This document shows positions 16,696 to 24,553 of a stretch of DNA of 41,402 nucleotides, in pieces (position 1 is the stretch's first letter; every line of letters starts with the position of its first letter). The stretch is from the NCBI GenBank assembly GCA_002701385.1, contig NZVD01000084.1, positions 27,432-68,833 on the forward strand, in the 5' to 3' direction. The stretch comes from Rhodopirellula sp. (GTDB lineage: Bacteria > Planctomycetota > Planctomycetia > Pirellulales > Pirellulaceae). The notes below the pieces were generated by a model. The model was not told the DNA's origin and did not search any database. It worked only from the letters and a program-made list of their open reading frames with translations. Position numbers and translations under genes: made by a program.

Positions 16696-18099
16696 TTATT
16701 CTGCAATTGACGCGGCACTATCAGGACGGATTTTGAGAAATTTGGCGGCGATAAAGGCTAGTGGCGCACCTACAAAGCTTAGTAATGCTCCCATTTTTGC
16801 TCCGTCTAATACCTCGCCTGCAGCAGGAAACGCTGCTGTCGAGACAAACAACGCGACTGTAAACCCGATCGAAGAAATAATTCCAATCAGAAGAATATGC
16901 CGCATTGTCATTCCGGCTGGTATTTCCAGCCGGAATACTGATTTGGCGAGAATCGTAAAGAGGCAAATCCCAACGGGCTTGCCAACCAGCAGCCCAAATA
17001 AGACTAAATAGGTACCCGTGCCCAGTGAATTGAAAACGACGCCAGCATTGGCGAGTCCAAAGAGCCCGAGGACAATTTCAATGGGGTTTTTCCACCATTG
17101 CATGAGTTCATTCAGCGTATCTTTGCGATTGAGTTCCTCGCGAGCAAAGATTCCCAGATCAGTATGGGCATGAGGTAGGCAGGGAATGATCGGGACAAGT
17201 CCTAAGGCGGGATGGATTCCGGCTAAGTCGAAGGAGACCCAACAGAGTACTCCGGGTATGAGTAAATACGGCCAGAAATTCTGAATCTTCGCTTTCCGCA
17301 ATCCCCAGCACATTGCCATAGCCGTCGCCGTGAGAATAAACCATTGGGGTTCGATAGGCTTACTAGGATAGAACACGGCGAGGATAGCCAACCCAGCGGC
17401 ATCATCGGCGATCGCTAGCAGCAGTAGAAATGCGATTGCGGGGTGTGATGGCCCAAAGATCAGGCGAGCGACCATATAGGTAAAGGCGATGTCGGTTGCG
17501 CAGGGAATTGCCCAGCCGTCGCCATAGGCAGCTGTTTCGCCAAGTATAACCGCCAGTCCCAAATACAAGAGGGCTGGTCCGGCAATCCCTCCGACAGTTG
17601 CCAGTAGTGGCGTTGCAGCCTTTTTCGGATTTGAGAGAGAGCCCCCCGGCAATAACGCTTCCCAGACTTCTCCAGCCGCGGTGGCGAAAAACAGAGCCAT
17701 GAAAATGTCATTGATGAGGAAGTGGAGGGTAATTCCATGGTTGTGTCCCGAGGCATCCGGACGTTCAATGATGCGATGATAAAGTTCGGCAAAGATGCCA
17801 CGATCGGCGTCAGTGTTGCCCTCGGTGTCTGCCGTTGCTGCCGCGGCATTCTCATGGTCGTGATCGTGGGTATGTTGGTTGCCGTCGTCGTGCTCGTGCT
17901 CATGTTCGCCATGCTCTGCATGTCCATCGTCGTGATGAGTCGCGGCGCCGACAATCGAATATTCGACGAAGTTGTGGTAGGAGTCGTTGTCGAGATTGGC
18001 CCAGAACAGGGCAAGGATTGTGCCCGCGATTAAAAAGATCGAATTTTCAAACAGGAAGTTGATCGGTCGAGGGAGTCGGCTTGGTGCTGCGTGGGACAT
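16696..18099 (-). CDS. nhaA: Na+/H+ antiporter NhaA with His-rich periplasmic loop
   Basis: The 467-residue polytopic protein matches NhaA: 'LINDIFMALFFATAAGEVWEALL' (helix II), 'PCATDIAFTYMVARLIFG' (Asp equivalent to E. coli D133), 'LAIADDAAGLAILAVFYPS' (the D163-D164 pair) and a C-terminal 'SIGFTVALFVSTAAF'. It exchanges sodium for protons across the cytoplasmic membrane. E. coli NhaA has 388 residues; much of the extra length is an insert between helices I and II, predicted periplasmic, where residues 55-83 contain 11 histidines alternating with Asp and Glu, followed by an Ala/Asp-rich linker. That segment may bind Zn, Cu or Ni or sense pH. It is divergent from the amt gene. Confidence 0.93.
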   Translation of the reverse strand: MSHAAPSRLPRPINFLFENSIFLIAGTILALFWANLDNDSYHNFVEYSIVGAATHHDDGHAEHGEHEHEHDDGNQHTHDHDHENAAAATADTEGNTDADRGIFAELYHRIIERPDASGHNHGITLHFLINDIFMALFFATAAGEVWEALLPGGSLSNPKKAATPLLATVGGIAGPALLYLGLAVILGETAAYGDGWAIPCATDIAFTYMVARLIFGPSHPAIAFLLLLAIADDAAGLAILAVFYPSKPIEPQWFILTATAMAMCWGLRKAKIQNFWPYLLIPGVLCWVSFDLAGIHPALGLVPIIPCLPHAHTDLGIFAREELNRKDTLNELMQWWKNPIEIVLGLFGLANAGVVFNSLGTGTYLVLFGLLVGKPVGICLFTILAKSVFRLEIPAGMTMRHILLIGIISSIGFTVALFVSTAAFPAAGEVLDGAKMGALLSFVGAPLAFIAAKFLKIRPDSAASIAE

Positions 18100-18288
18100 G
18101 GTTGCCTGACGGTTCTTGGTAATTCGACGGAATCCGCCGGTATTGAATTAATAGCTATATTTTGCCAAGAATATGGCGTTAATGGTAGCGGGGGATTGAA
18201 AAGAACCTGCCGGAAAGGCTATATTCAAAGAGGTTTAACTACTTAAAGATTCCTCTCCCGGATCAACTCATCTAAACCTTTTTAGATA

Positions 18289-18308
18289 AAACGCATGGCG
18301 GTGCGTTT
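18289..18308. promoter_or_regulatory. Palindromic operator candidate upstream of amt
   Basis: AAACGCA and TGCGTTT form a perfect 7-bp inverted repeat with a 6-base spacer (TGGCGG). The right arm overlaps the proposed -35 element of the amt promoter candidate, which is where a repressor or class-II activator would bind. A hairpin in an RNA from farther upstream is the alternative. Confidence 0.4.
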
Positions 18309-18333
18309 GTAGTTTCGGAGCGGAAAATATAAT
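18306..18333 (+). promoter_or_regulatory. Sigma70-type promoter candidate for amt
   Basis: TTTGTA (18306-18311) and a consensus TATAAT (18328-18333) are separated by 16 bases. Transcription would start near 18340, giving a leader of about 140 bases before the amt ATG. The -10 match is perfect, the -35 match is partial. Confidence 0.4.
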
Positions 18334-18479
18334 GTCCCTCCTGACAGCATATTTCAAAAATAGGAATGTGTTTGTGTTGTTGAGGTATGTCGTGTTTTAA
18401 ACGCGACCTTCTGATTGACAGCTTTCTCGGGCCTTGCTGGCAAATTGTTTTTATCTATTCGATCGAGAAGGAGATGGAC

Positions 18480-19961
18480 ATGAAACGTCTATTTCAATTT
18501 GGAATGTTGACAGCCATGCTGTTGGCAATGTTTGCTGTGCCGGCGGTTTGGTCACAGGAAGAAGGCGGCGAAGCGGCAGCCGAACCGGCAACGGAACAAG
18601 TCGCAGCAGAAGGTGGTGCCACCGAAGAAGAACCGGCAGGAGTCTCCGTGTCGGAAGATGTTATAAGCGAAGCTGCTGCTCCAGAAGTGGAGCCGGAAGA
18701 AAGTGCAAATGCTGCTGATTACTGGGGAGCTTATGAAAAGGATGAGATTGCGTGGACGCTTAACAATCTCTGGATCATGCTGGCAGGGTGTCTGGTTTTT
18801 ATAATGCACCTTGGTTTTGCAAGTCTGGAATGTGGTTTGACACGCCAAAAGAATACGATCAATATTCTTTTTAAAAATACGATGATCATTTCTATCGGAT
18901 TGTTGACCTACGCTTTGGTTGGTTTCAATCTGATGTACCCTGGATTCGACGTGGAAGCGGGTGAAGGCTTCTTGAAATTGTCTGCCATTCCAAGCTTTAT
19001 CACGACTACGGATGTGGCAAGTTTGTCTCCGGAATATAACGCAGGTTATACGTGGTACACGGACTTTTTCTTTCAGGCGATGTTTGCTGCCACCTGTGCA
19101 ACAATTGTATCTGGAGCAGTCGCCGGTCGTATTAAACTAAGTTCATTCCTAGTCTTCAGTACCTTGCTTTTAGTATTTTGCTATCCAGTAACTGGTGCCT
19201 GGAAATGGGGAGGTGGCTGGCTTCATCAAGATGGTTTCTATGACTTTGCTGGGTCTACACTAGTTCATTCAGTTGGTGGTTGGGCGGCTTTGGTGATGGC
19301 TCTAATACTCGGCCCCCGTATTGGAAAATACAACGCGGATGGTACTTCCAACGCGATCCCAGGTAGTAATATGCCGCTGGTTGCAGTGGGTGTCTTCCTG
19401 TTGTGGTTTGGGTGGTTTGGCTTTAATGGTGGCTCGGTTCTTTCTGCAAATGCTGTAAGCGTTTCACTTGTGCTTGTAACCACTTCCATGGCTGCCGCTG
19501 CGGGTGGGTTAGCCGCAGGGCTCACCTCATGGTTAATGGATAAGAAGCCTGATGTATCGATGGCATTGAATGGTATCCTGGCAGGCCTGGTTGGTATTAC
19601 TGCAGGTGCCGACCAAATGGCGATCTGGGAATCAGTTGTCATCGGAGCCGTTTCCGGTGTGCTTGTTTATTTTAGTGTTGTAACGGTTGACAAGAAGATA
19701 GACGATCCAGTGGGGGCGATTAGCGTTCACTTGGTATGCGGTATATGGGGAACTCTTGCCTGCGGTGTTTTTGGTGAGTTGGCCAGTGGTGAGCAGTTTA
19801 TTACTCAGCTTAAGGGCGTTCTTGCCGTTGGGGTTTATGTTGTAATCTTCACTGCCATTGTTGGGCTTGCTCTCAAGAATACGGTTGGTATCCGCGTCGA
19901 TCCCGAGGAAGAAGAAGTTGGACTTGATGTGTCGGAACACGGTATGAAGGCTTATAACTAA
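18480..19961 (+). CDS. amt: Ammonium transporter (Amt family)
   Basis: The ATG at 18480 follows AAGGAG by 6 bases and is preferred over earlier in-frame ATGs (18387, 18474). The 493-residue protein has a signal peptide (1-25, ending VWSQ), then an acidic Ala/Glu-rich segment (about 26-90), then the Amt core of 11 membrane helices: 'WIMLAGCLVFIMHLGFASLECGLTRQKN', 'FFFQAMFAATCATIVSGAVAGRIK', 'LVHSVGGWAAL' and 'SVHLVCGIWGTL' supply the paired pore histidines. It conducts ammonium or ammonia across the cytoplasmic membrane. The acidic linker is much longer than in E. coli AmtB. No glnK/PII gene is next to it. A strong terminator follows, so amt is monocistronic. Confidence 0.95.
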   Translation: MKRLFQFGMLTAMLLAMFAVPAVWSQEEGGEAAAEPATEQVAAEGGATEEEPAGVSVSEDVISEAAAPEVEPEESANAADYWGAYEKDEIAWTLNNLWIMLAGCLVFIMHLGFASLECGLTRQKNTINILFKNTMIISIGLLTYALVGFNLMYPGFDVEAGEGFLKLSAIPSFITTTDVASLSPEYNAGYTWYTDFFFQAMFAATCATIVSGAVAGRIKLSSFLVFSTLLLVFCYPVTGAWKWGGGWLHQDGFYDFAGSTLVHSVGGWAALVMALILGPRIGKYNADGTSNAIPGSNMPLVAVGVFLLWFGWFGFNGGSVLSANAVSVSLVLVTTSMAAAAGGLAAGLTSWLMDKKPDVSMALNGILAGLVGITAGADQMAIWESVVIGAVSGVLVYFSVVTVDKKIDDPVGAISVHLVCGIWGTLACGVFGELASGEQFITQLKGVLAVGVYVVIFTAIVGLALKNTVGIRVDPEEEEVGLDVSEHGMKAYN

Positions 19962-19993
19962 GACTTCATAGATACTGTTGTTTTAGACAACCG

Positions 19994-20028
19994 AAAGAGG
20001 CGGTCAGCAGGTCTGGCCGCCTCTTTTT
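19994..20028 (+). terminator. Rho-independent terminator after amt
   Basis: A perfect 10-bp stem (AAAGAGGCGG with CCGCCTCTTT), which can be lengthened inside by TCAG/CTGG, ends in five T residues (20024-20028). It lies 32 bases after the amt stop and 16 bases before the next gene, separating the two transcripts. Confidence 0.92.
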
Positions 20029-20044
20029 CGTTTGGATTCCATGC

Positions 20045-20827
20045 ATGTTTGAAAATATCCGTCTTGTCGACCTCAGCGTACCGCTGAGCCATCAATCTAA
20101 AAGCGAGCCCTTTCCGGCGGAAATTGAATACTTGGACCACGAGCAAGGTGGAAAACAGATGACTTCGCTCTTCGGAATCGATAAAGAGCAACTCGAGTTT
20201 TCGGACGGAGGTGGCTGGGCAATCGAGAAGATTAACGCGATCACCCACACTGGTACCCATGTCGATGCACCCTATCACTATGGCCCTGCTTCCGATGGCA
20301 AGCCGGCACGAAAGATAGATGACGTACCGTTAGAGTGGTGCTTTGCTCCCGGCGTTTGTCTGGATGTGACTCATTTAAGCGACGGAGATGAAATCACGGT
20401 CGAGGTTCTGCGAGAGGCGTTAGCGGCCATTGGACATCAGCTAGCACCTGGGGAAATTGTGTTATTGCGGACCGATGCAGATAAGCGTCTGGAAACCGAG
20501 GACTATTTCCAGCAACCAGGGTTGGGGCGCGCCGGTACATTGTGGTTAGTCGAACAGGGGATAAGAGTTATCGGGATCGACGCTTATACGATCGATCGCC
20601 CCTTTCACAGCATGAAACACGATTTTCAAGAATCCGGAGATGGAAGAGTGATTTGGCCGGCGCATTTTGCTGGGATTACCAAAGAGTATTGCCAGATTGA
20701 GAAGTTGGCTAATCTCGACCAGCTCCCATTCCCTACGGGCTTCTATGTCAGTTGTCTGCCCGTCAAGATTGCCGAGGCCAGTGCCGGGTGGTGTCGAGCT
20801 GTGGCAATGGTACCAAAGACTAAATAA
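20045..20827 (+). CDS. Cyclase-family metal-dependent hydrolase (kynurenine formamidase-like)
   Basis: The 260-residue protein carries the family's metal-binding motif HTGTHVDAPYH (residues 68-78; consensus HxGTHxDxPxH), preceded by 'IRLVDLSVPLSH' and followed by 'LLRTDADKRL' and 'IRVIGIDAYTIDRPF', all typical of the 'putative cyclase' family that includes bacterial kynurenine formamidase KynB and isatin hydrolase. These enzymes hydrolyse amides or lactams with Mn or Zn. No kynurenine-pathway genes are nearby, so the substrate is open. No signal peptide is seen. It starts just after the amt terminator and has no obvious ribosome-binding site; it converges on arsC. Confidence 0.87.
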   Translation: MFENIRLVDLSVPLSHQSKSEPFPAEIEYLDHEQGGKQMTSLFGIDKEQLEFSDGGGWAIEKINAITHTGTHVDAPYHYGPASDGKPARKIDDVPLEWCFAPGVCLDVTHLSDGDEITVEVLREALAAIGHQLAPGEIVLLRTDADKRLETEDYFQQPGLGRAGTLWLVEQGIRVIGIDAYTIDRPFHSMKHDFQESGDGRVIWPAHFAGITKEYCQIEKLANLDQLPFPTGFYVSCLPVKIAEASAGWCRAVAMVPKTK

Positions 20828-20828
20828 C

Positions 20829-20857
20829 GCCTGCGGCAAGTCAGTCTTCAGGCAGGC
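20829..20857. terminator. Weak convergent stem-loop between cyclase and arsC genes
   Basis: GCCTGC and GCAGGC form a perfect 6-bp stem with a 17-base loop in the 83-bp gap between the convergent genes. There is no T-tract on either strand, so termination function is uncertain. Confidence 0.25.
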
Positions 20858-20910
20858 AATTAACTTGGCCAATCGTCCCGCCGATTACACGCGAGGGGAG
20901 GATGGCGACC

Positions 20911-21258
20911 CTACCGTTCGAGCAACGTTTCAATTCGTTCCGGCGGACGGCCAATTACCGCCTGTTTGTCGGAAACGACGATAGGACGCTCAATGAGCTT
21001 TGGGTTTTCGCATAGTGTTTCAATCCATTGCTGTTCAGACAGTGTCTGTTCCGATAGCCCCAATTCCTGACATAGTGCTTCCTTTTTACGCACGATTGAC
21101 TCGGCAGGAACTCCAAGCAGGGAAATCACTTCGGTTAACTCGGCAACGGTGGGGGGAGTTTTAAGGTATTCAATGACCTCGACATCGATCCCTGCCTCTT
21201 GAATGAGTGCAAGGGATTGGCGGCTTTTGCTACATCGGGGATTGTGGTAGATCTTCAT
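20911..21258 (-). CDS. arsC: ArsC/Spx-fold arsenate reductase (glutaredoxin type)
   Basis: The 115-residue protein begins 'MKIYHNPRCSKSRQSL' with the catalytic Cys9 of glutaredoxin-dependent arsenate reductases, and has 'EVIEYLKTPPTVAEL', 'IVRKKEALCQELG' and 'NPKLIERPIVVSDKQAVIGRPPE', which supply the conserved arginines. It reduces arsenate to arsenite with glutathione and glutaredoxin, or may be the related YfgD/ArsC-like form. There is no arsB, acr3 or arsR next to it, so whether it serves arsenic resistance in this organism is unclear. Length and motifs are complete. It is divergent from the TPM protein gene. Confidence 0.9.
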   Translation of the reverse strand: MKIYHNPRCSKSRQSLALIQEAGIDVEVIEYLKTPPTVAELTEVISLLGVPAESIVRKKEALCQELGLSEQTLSEQQWIETLCENPKLIERPIVVSDKQAVIGRPPERIETLLER

Positions 21259-21388
21259 GTCAGGACTATATTAATTTTGTTTGGGGGACGGACGCAAAGG
21301 TGAAAGCAAACCAAAGGCTAGCGCCATAGAAAATAGCAATTTGGTGTTGAATGCGTTAATCTTAATCGATAGATGCCACATTCAGTGA

Positions 21389-21410
21389 TGTTACCAGCTC
21401 TGTGGTAACA
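21389..21410. promoter_or_regulatory. Palindromic site in the arsC / TPM divergent region
   Basis: TGTTACCA and TGGTAACA form a perfect 8-bp inverted repeat with a 6-base spacer (GCTCTG), located 45 bases before the TPM-domain gene start. There is no T-tract, and the symmetry and position between divergent genes suit a dimeric regulator. Which protein would bind is unknown. Confidence 0.4.
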
Positions 21411-21454
21411 AGCTTTGTTGTCAATTTATAGTTCGCAAGAGAATCAGGCTACCC

Positions 21455-22144
21455 ATGGTGAACGCTGAAAAGTTGTTTAGTGAAACTGAATTAATTGATA
21501 TCGAGACAAGTATCGTCAGTGCTGAAGAGAATACTTCGGCGGAAATTGTTGTTGCTGTAGCTACGGAATCCGGTCGTTATGACCGTGGAGAATGTCATTT
21601 TGGAGTTGTCGTCGCCGTCTTGGTATTAGTACTAGCTAATTTGGGATGGGCTACTTTCGGCAATGCTGAGGATGGATCATTTCTAGATGGCATACCGATT
21701 TACTGGCAATTGGCAATTGTCGTCGCGGGTTATTGTTGCGGGATGATCGCCGCATCCTACGATAGTCGCCTGCGGATGCTGCTAGGCACCGATGATGAGG
21801 TGGTGGAAGAAGTCTCCAAAGGGGCTCGGCTCGTATTCCTTGAACAAGTCTTGTCGTCAGAGCGTCAGGGAGGCGCTGTTTTGATTTATGTGTCGCTGGC
21901 AGAGTGTCGAGTCGCTGTTATGGTTGACGATCGAATTAAGGCAGCTTGCGGGGATAAATGCTCGCCGATGATTAACGATGTGCAATCTCGTGTGGGACGA
22001 TTAATGGGCGAGGGGAGTGTTTCTCAGGCGATCGTGGAAGGCGTTGAGCTTGCAGCATCTCGACTCAAGCAAGAGGTGCCCTATCGCGAAGACGATATTA
22101 ATGAACTGCCAAATCACGTTGTATTGATTCATCCTCGGCCGTAG
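21455..22144 (+). CDS. TPM-domain membrane protein
   Basis: The 229-residue protein has a TPM (TLP18.3/Psb32/MOLO-1, YgcG-type) domain split by two membrane helices. Residues about 1-42 ('IDIETSIVSAEENTSAEIVVAVATES') are the domain start; hydrophobic segments at about 50-65 and 85-103 follow; then 'QGGAVLIYVSLAECRVAVMVDDRI' and 'MGEGSVSQAIVEGVELAASRL' complete the domain. This arrangement is known for short bacterial TPM proteins. TPM domains have been reported to have phosphatase activity or roles in membrane-protein repair, but the role here is unknown. It precedes the sugar-dehydrogenase gene by 49 bases on the same strand. Confidence 0.8.
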   Translation: MVNAEKLFSETELIDIETSIVSAEENTSAEIVVAVATESGRYDRGECHFGVVVAVLVLVLANLGWATFGNAEDGSFLDGIPIYWQLAIVVAGYCCGMIAASYDSRLRMLLGTDDEVVEEVSKGARLVFLEQVLSSERQGGAVLIYVSLAECRVAVMVDDRIKAACGDKCSPMINDVQSRVGRLMGEGSVSQAIVEGVELAASRLKQEVPYREDDINELPNHVVLIHPRP

Positions 22145-22193
22145 GCAATGGCAGGAAATATGTAGTTCAGCATCATGTTGAAGGTGTAAGGAA

Positions 22194-24476
22194 ATGAAAA
22201 ATAAAGTCAGTTGTGCCTTGTTAGGTCTGGTGAGTGTAATCCTATTAAATCTGGTTTCGGTAAGTGGCCTGCAGGCTGCCGAGCCGATCGGTTTGACTGA
22301 ACGTGTGGAATGGACAAAGTCGCAGGTTAAAGGCTCGCCGGAACCTCCTAGTCCATATGTGGTTCGTGTCGCTTATCCGGACGTTCAATTCGAAAATCCT
22401 GTTGATGGAAAAACGATACCCGGGTTAGGGAAACTTGTTGTAGCAGAAGTGGCTGGCAAGATCTGGTTATTAGACGAAGATCGGAAAGCCAGTGACAAGA
22501 AGTTGGTAATTGATGTTGGAACTAAAGTTTATGGTGTCGCCGTCCATCCGGAGTTTCGGCAAAACGGCTACCTGTTTGTGATGTCGATAAGTCAGGACCG
22601 AGAAACCGAGGTCGGGTCACGCGTGTCACGCTATGAGGTGAAAGAGGGAGTGGCCTCTGCAGAGTCTGAAATGGTAATTATTGAATGGCCAACAGGCGGT
22701 CACAACGGAGGTTGCTTGGGGTTTGGAGAGGACGGATTCCTCTACATCTCTGCGGGAGATGGAAGTGGGATCGCTGATGAATTGCATACCGGGCAGGACG
22801 TAACGGATTTGCTTGGCTGCATCATGCGAGTGGATGTTGATGCAAAGAGTGATGGTAAGAATTATGCGATTCCGGCTGACAACCCGTTTGCTGATAGCCA
22901 GGATGCCAGGCAGGAGATTTATAGCTTCGGCCATCGTCAGATTTGGAAGTTTTCCCATGATCGGCAGACTGGATTGATGTGGGGAGGCGAGGTCGGCCAG
23001 GATCTGTGGGAAATGGTTTACACCATCAAAAAAGGCGGGAACTACGGTTGGTCTGTGATGGAAGGAAGTCATCCATTTCGGCCGGAACGAGAACGACATG
23101 CCAAACTGATTGAGAAGCCAATTGTGGAACATAACCACAATGATTTCCGCTCCATAACCGGAGGCTATGTTTATTACGGAGATCGGCTGAAGGAGTTGGA
23201 AGGACACTATATTTACGGCGACTTCGATACCGGGAAGATTTGGTCATTTAAGTATGACAGCGGCAAAGTACACTCGTGGTCGGAACTAGCGGACACTTCG
23301 ATTCGGCTTGTGTCCTTTTTAGAACAATCGGATGGGGAAATTCTGCTAGTTGACTACGCCAGTGGGCTGTTGCATGAACTTGTCAAAGCCCCACCTGTGA
23401 CTGAAGTAAATGATTTTCCTACGTTATTAAGTGAAACAGGACTGTTTAGGGACACCGCGAAATTGCTACCCGAAGACGGTGTGCTAAGTTACTCTGTCAA
23501 TTCTCCTCTTTGGTCGGATCATGCCACGAAGTTTCGGCACTTAGCAATTCCCGGGAAAGGCACGATCGATTTTGACGATGTACTGTATCCGGAAACGCCA
23601 CCGGCAGCACCACCTGGGTGGCGATTCCCAGACGGTACTGTGGCTGTGAAAACGTTCGCCGTGGAACTTGAAAAGGGTAATCCGGACAGTTTGAAGCGAC
23701 TAGAGACACGAATTCTTCATCACAAGAAAATGGACGGTGATGATAACGGCTATGGAGCTCAGGTCTGGCGAGGGTACACCTACGTTTGGAATGCCGAACA
23801 GACCGATGCTGTGTTGCTTGGCAAGGACGGTGGCGATGTAGAGTTTGTCGTCAAAGATAAATCCGCTCCAGGAGGCCAATATACTCAGCGGTGGCATTTC
23901 CCGAGTCGCTCTGAATGCACGCTTTGTCACACCATGGCATCTCGATACGTGCTGGGGATCAATACATTGCAAATGAATAAAGAACACGATTACGGTGGTG
24001 TGCTGGCGAACCAGATAGATACATTCAATCGCATCGGCTTGTTTACAGAGCCGCTGGAGAAGCCAGCCAAAGAGCTTCCGAAACTCGTCGACCATCGAGA
24101 TGACACGCAACCTGATCACCTGCGGGCGCGAAGCTATCTCATGAGTAATTGTTCTCATTGCCACCGGCGGTGGGGGGGAGGGAACGCTGAGTTTTCGTTG
24201 CTGGCCAATAAAACCCTCGAGGATGCGGCAGTGATTGGCGTACCGCCTGGGCAGGGCGCATTTAATCTTAAAAGCCCTGCATTAATAGTTCCCGGGGAGC
24301 CGGAGCGATCGCTAATTTACCATCGCATGACCTTAAAGGGTTTGGGGAAAATGCCGCATATTGCTTCGAATATCCATGATCAACCGTCCATCGAATTGAT
24401 TCGAAAGTGGATTGAGGGATTGCCTGAGAAGGACTATCTCAAAGAAACTGGCGTTGTCAGCGGTGACAGCAACTAA
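22194..24476 (+). CDS. PQQ-type sugar dehydrogenase fused to a C-terminal cytochrome-like domain
   Basis: The 760-residue exported protein (signal peptide 1-29) begins with a soluble glucose/sorbosone dehydrogenase-type propeller (about 55-400): 'VYGVAVHPEFRQNGYLFVMSI', 'HNGGCLGFGEDGFLYISAGDGSG', 'GHRQIWKFSHDRQTG', 'GEVGQDLWEMVYTIKKGGNYGWSVMEG'. The C-terminal part (about 405-760) has two CxxCH sites, CTLCH (575-579) and CSHCH (653-657), in the pattern of cytochrome-like proteins found fused or next to such dehydrogenases, including 'SVNSPLWSDHATKFR' and 'PGEPERSLIYHRM'. It probably oxidises a sugar or alcohol with PQQ and passes electrons to its own hemes. The cofactor and substrate are inferred from the family. 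Confidence 0.87.
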   Translation: MKNKVSCALLGLVSVILLNLVSVSGLQAAEPIGLTERVEWTKSQVKGSPEPPSPYVVRVAYPDVQFENPVDGKTIPGLGKLVVAEVAGKIWLLDEDRKASDKKLVIDVGTKVYGVAVHPEFRQNGYLFVMSISQDRETEVGSRVSRYEVKEGVASAESEMVIIEWPTGGHNGGCLGFGEDGFLYISAGDGSGIADELHTGQDVTDLLGCIMRVDVDAKSDGKNYAIPADNPFADSQDARQEIYSFGHRQIWKFSHDRQTGLMWGGEVGQDLWEMVYTIKKGGNYGWSVMEGSHPFRPERERHAKLIEKPIVEHNHNDFRSITGGYVYYGDRLKELEGHYIYGDFDTGKIWSFKYDSGKVHSWSELADTSIRLVSFLEQSDGEILLVDYASGLLHELVKAPPVTEVNDFPTLLSETGLFRDTAKLLPEDGVLSYSVNSPLWSDHATKFRHLAIPGKGTIDFDDVLYPETPPAAPPGWRFPDGTVAVKTFAVELEKGNPDSLKRLETRILHHKKMDGDDNGYGAQVWRGYTYVWNAEQTDAVLLGKDGGDVEFVVKDKSAPGGQYTQRWHFPSRSECTLCHTMASRYVLGINTLQMNKEHDYGGVLANQIDTFNRIGLFTEPLEKPAKELPKLVDHRDDTQPDHLRARSYLMSNCSHCHRRWGGGNAEFSLLANKTLEDAAVIGVPPGQGAFNLKSPALIVPGEPERSLIYHRMTLKGLGKMPHIASNIHDQPSIELIRKWIEGLPEKDYLKETGVVSGDSN

Positions 24477-24489
24477 TAGATTGAAGGTC

Positions 24490-24509
24490 TCCGGCGATGT
24501 TTTGCCGGA
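24490..24509. repeat. Short stem-loop between dehydrogenase and NRAMP-like genes
   Basis: TCCGGC and GCCGGA form a perfect 6-bp stem with an 8-base T-rich loop, 13 bases after the dehydrogenase stop. No T-tract follows, so it is at most a weak terminator or mRNA 3'-end protector. Confidence 0.3.
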
Positions 24510-24553
24510 ACAGAACTAAATAATTAAAAATATCGAACTCAGGTAAGTGATCT

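Larger units (their letters stand above)
18100..18479. other. 380-bp divergent intergenic region between nhaA and amt
   Basis: No gene is supported here. The region holds a long-range 11-bp stem (18227-18237 with 18273-18283, one G-T pair, 35-base loop), a perfect 7-bp inverted repeat (18289-18308), a promoter candidate (18306-18333) and the amt ribosome-binding site (AAGGAG, 18468-18473). The remaining sequence near nhaA shows no clear promoter by eye. It is the largest gap in the window and probably carries the control of both divergent transporters. Confidence 0.6.

Noticed and set aside
17460-18014. 184-residue reading frame on the - strand within nhaA
   Set aside because: Frame-shifted reading of the His/Asp-rich loop and helices, giving a Thr/Met/Ile/Asn-rich product; no support.
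18439-18453. Possible sigma54 site (TGGCAAATTGTTTTT) before amt
   Set aside because: The GG element is followed 10 bases later by TT where the invariant GC should be; the -12 element is missing.
22626-23207. 193-residue reading frame on the - strand over the sugar dehydrogenase
   Set aside because: Antisense to a confident propeller domain, with no coding motif; a shadow.
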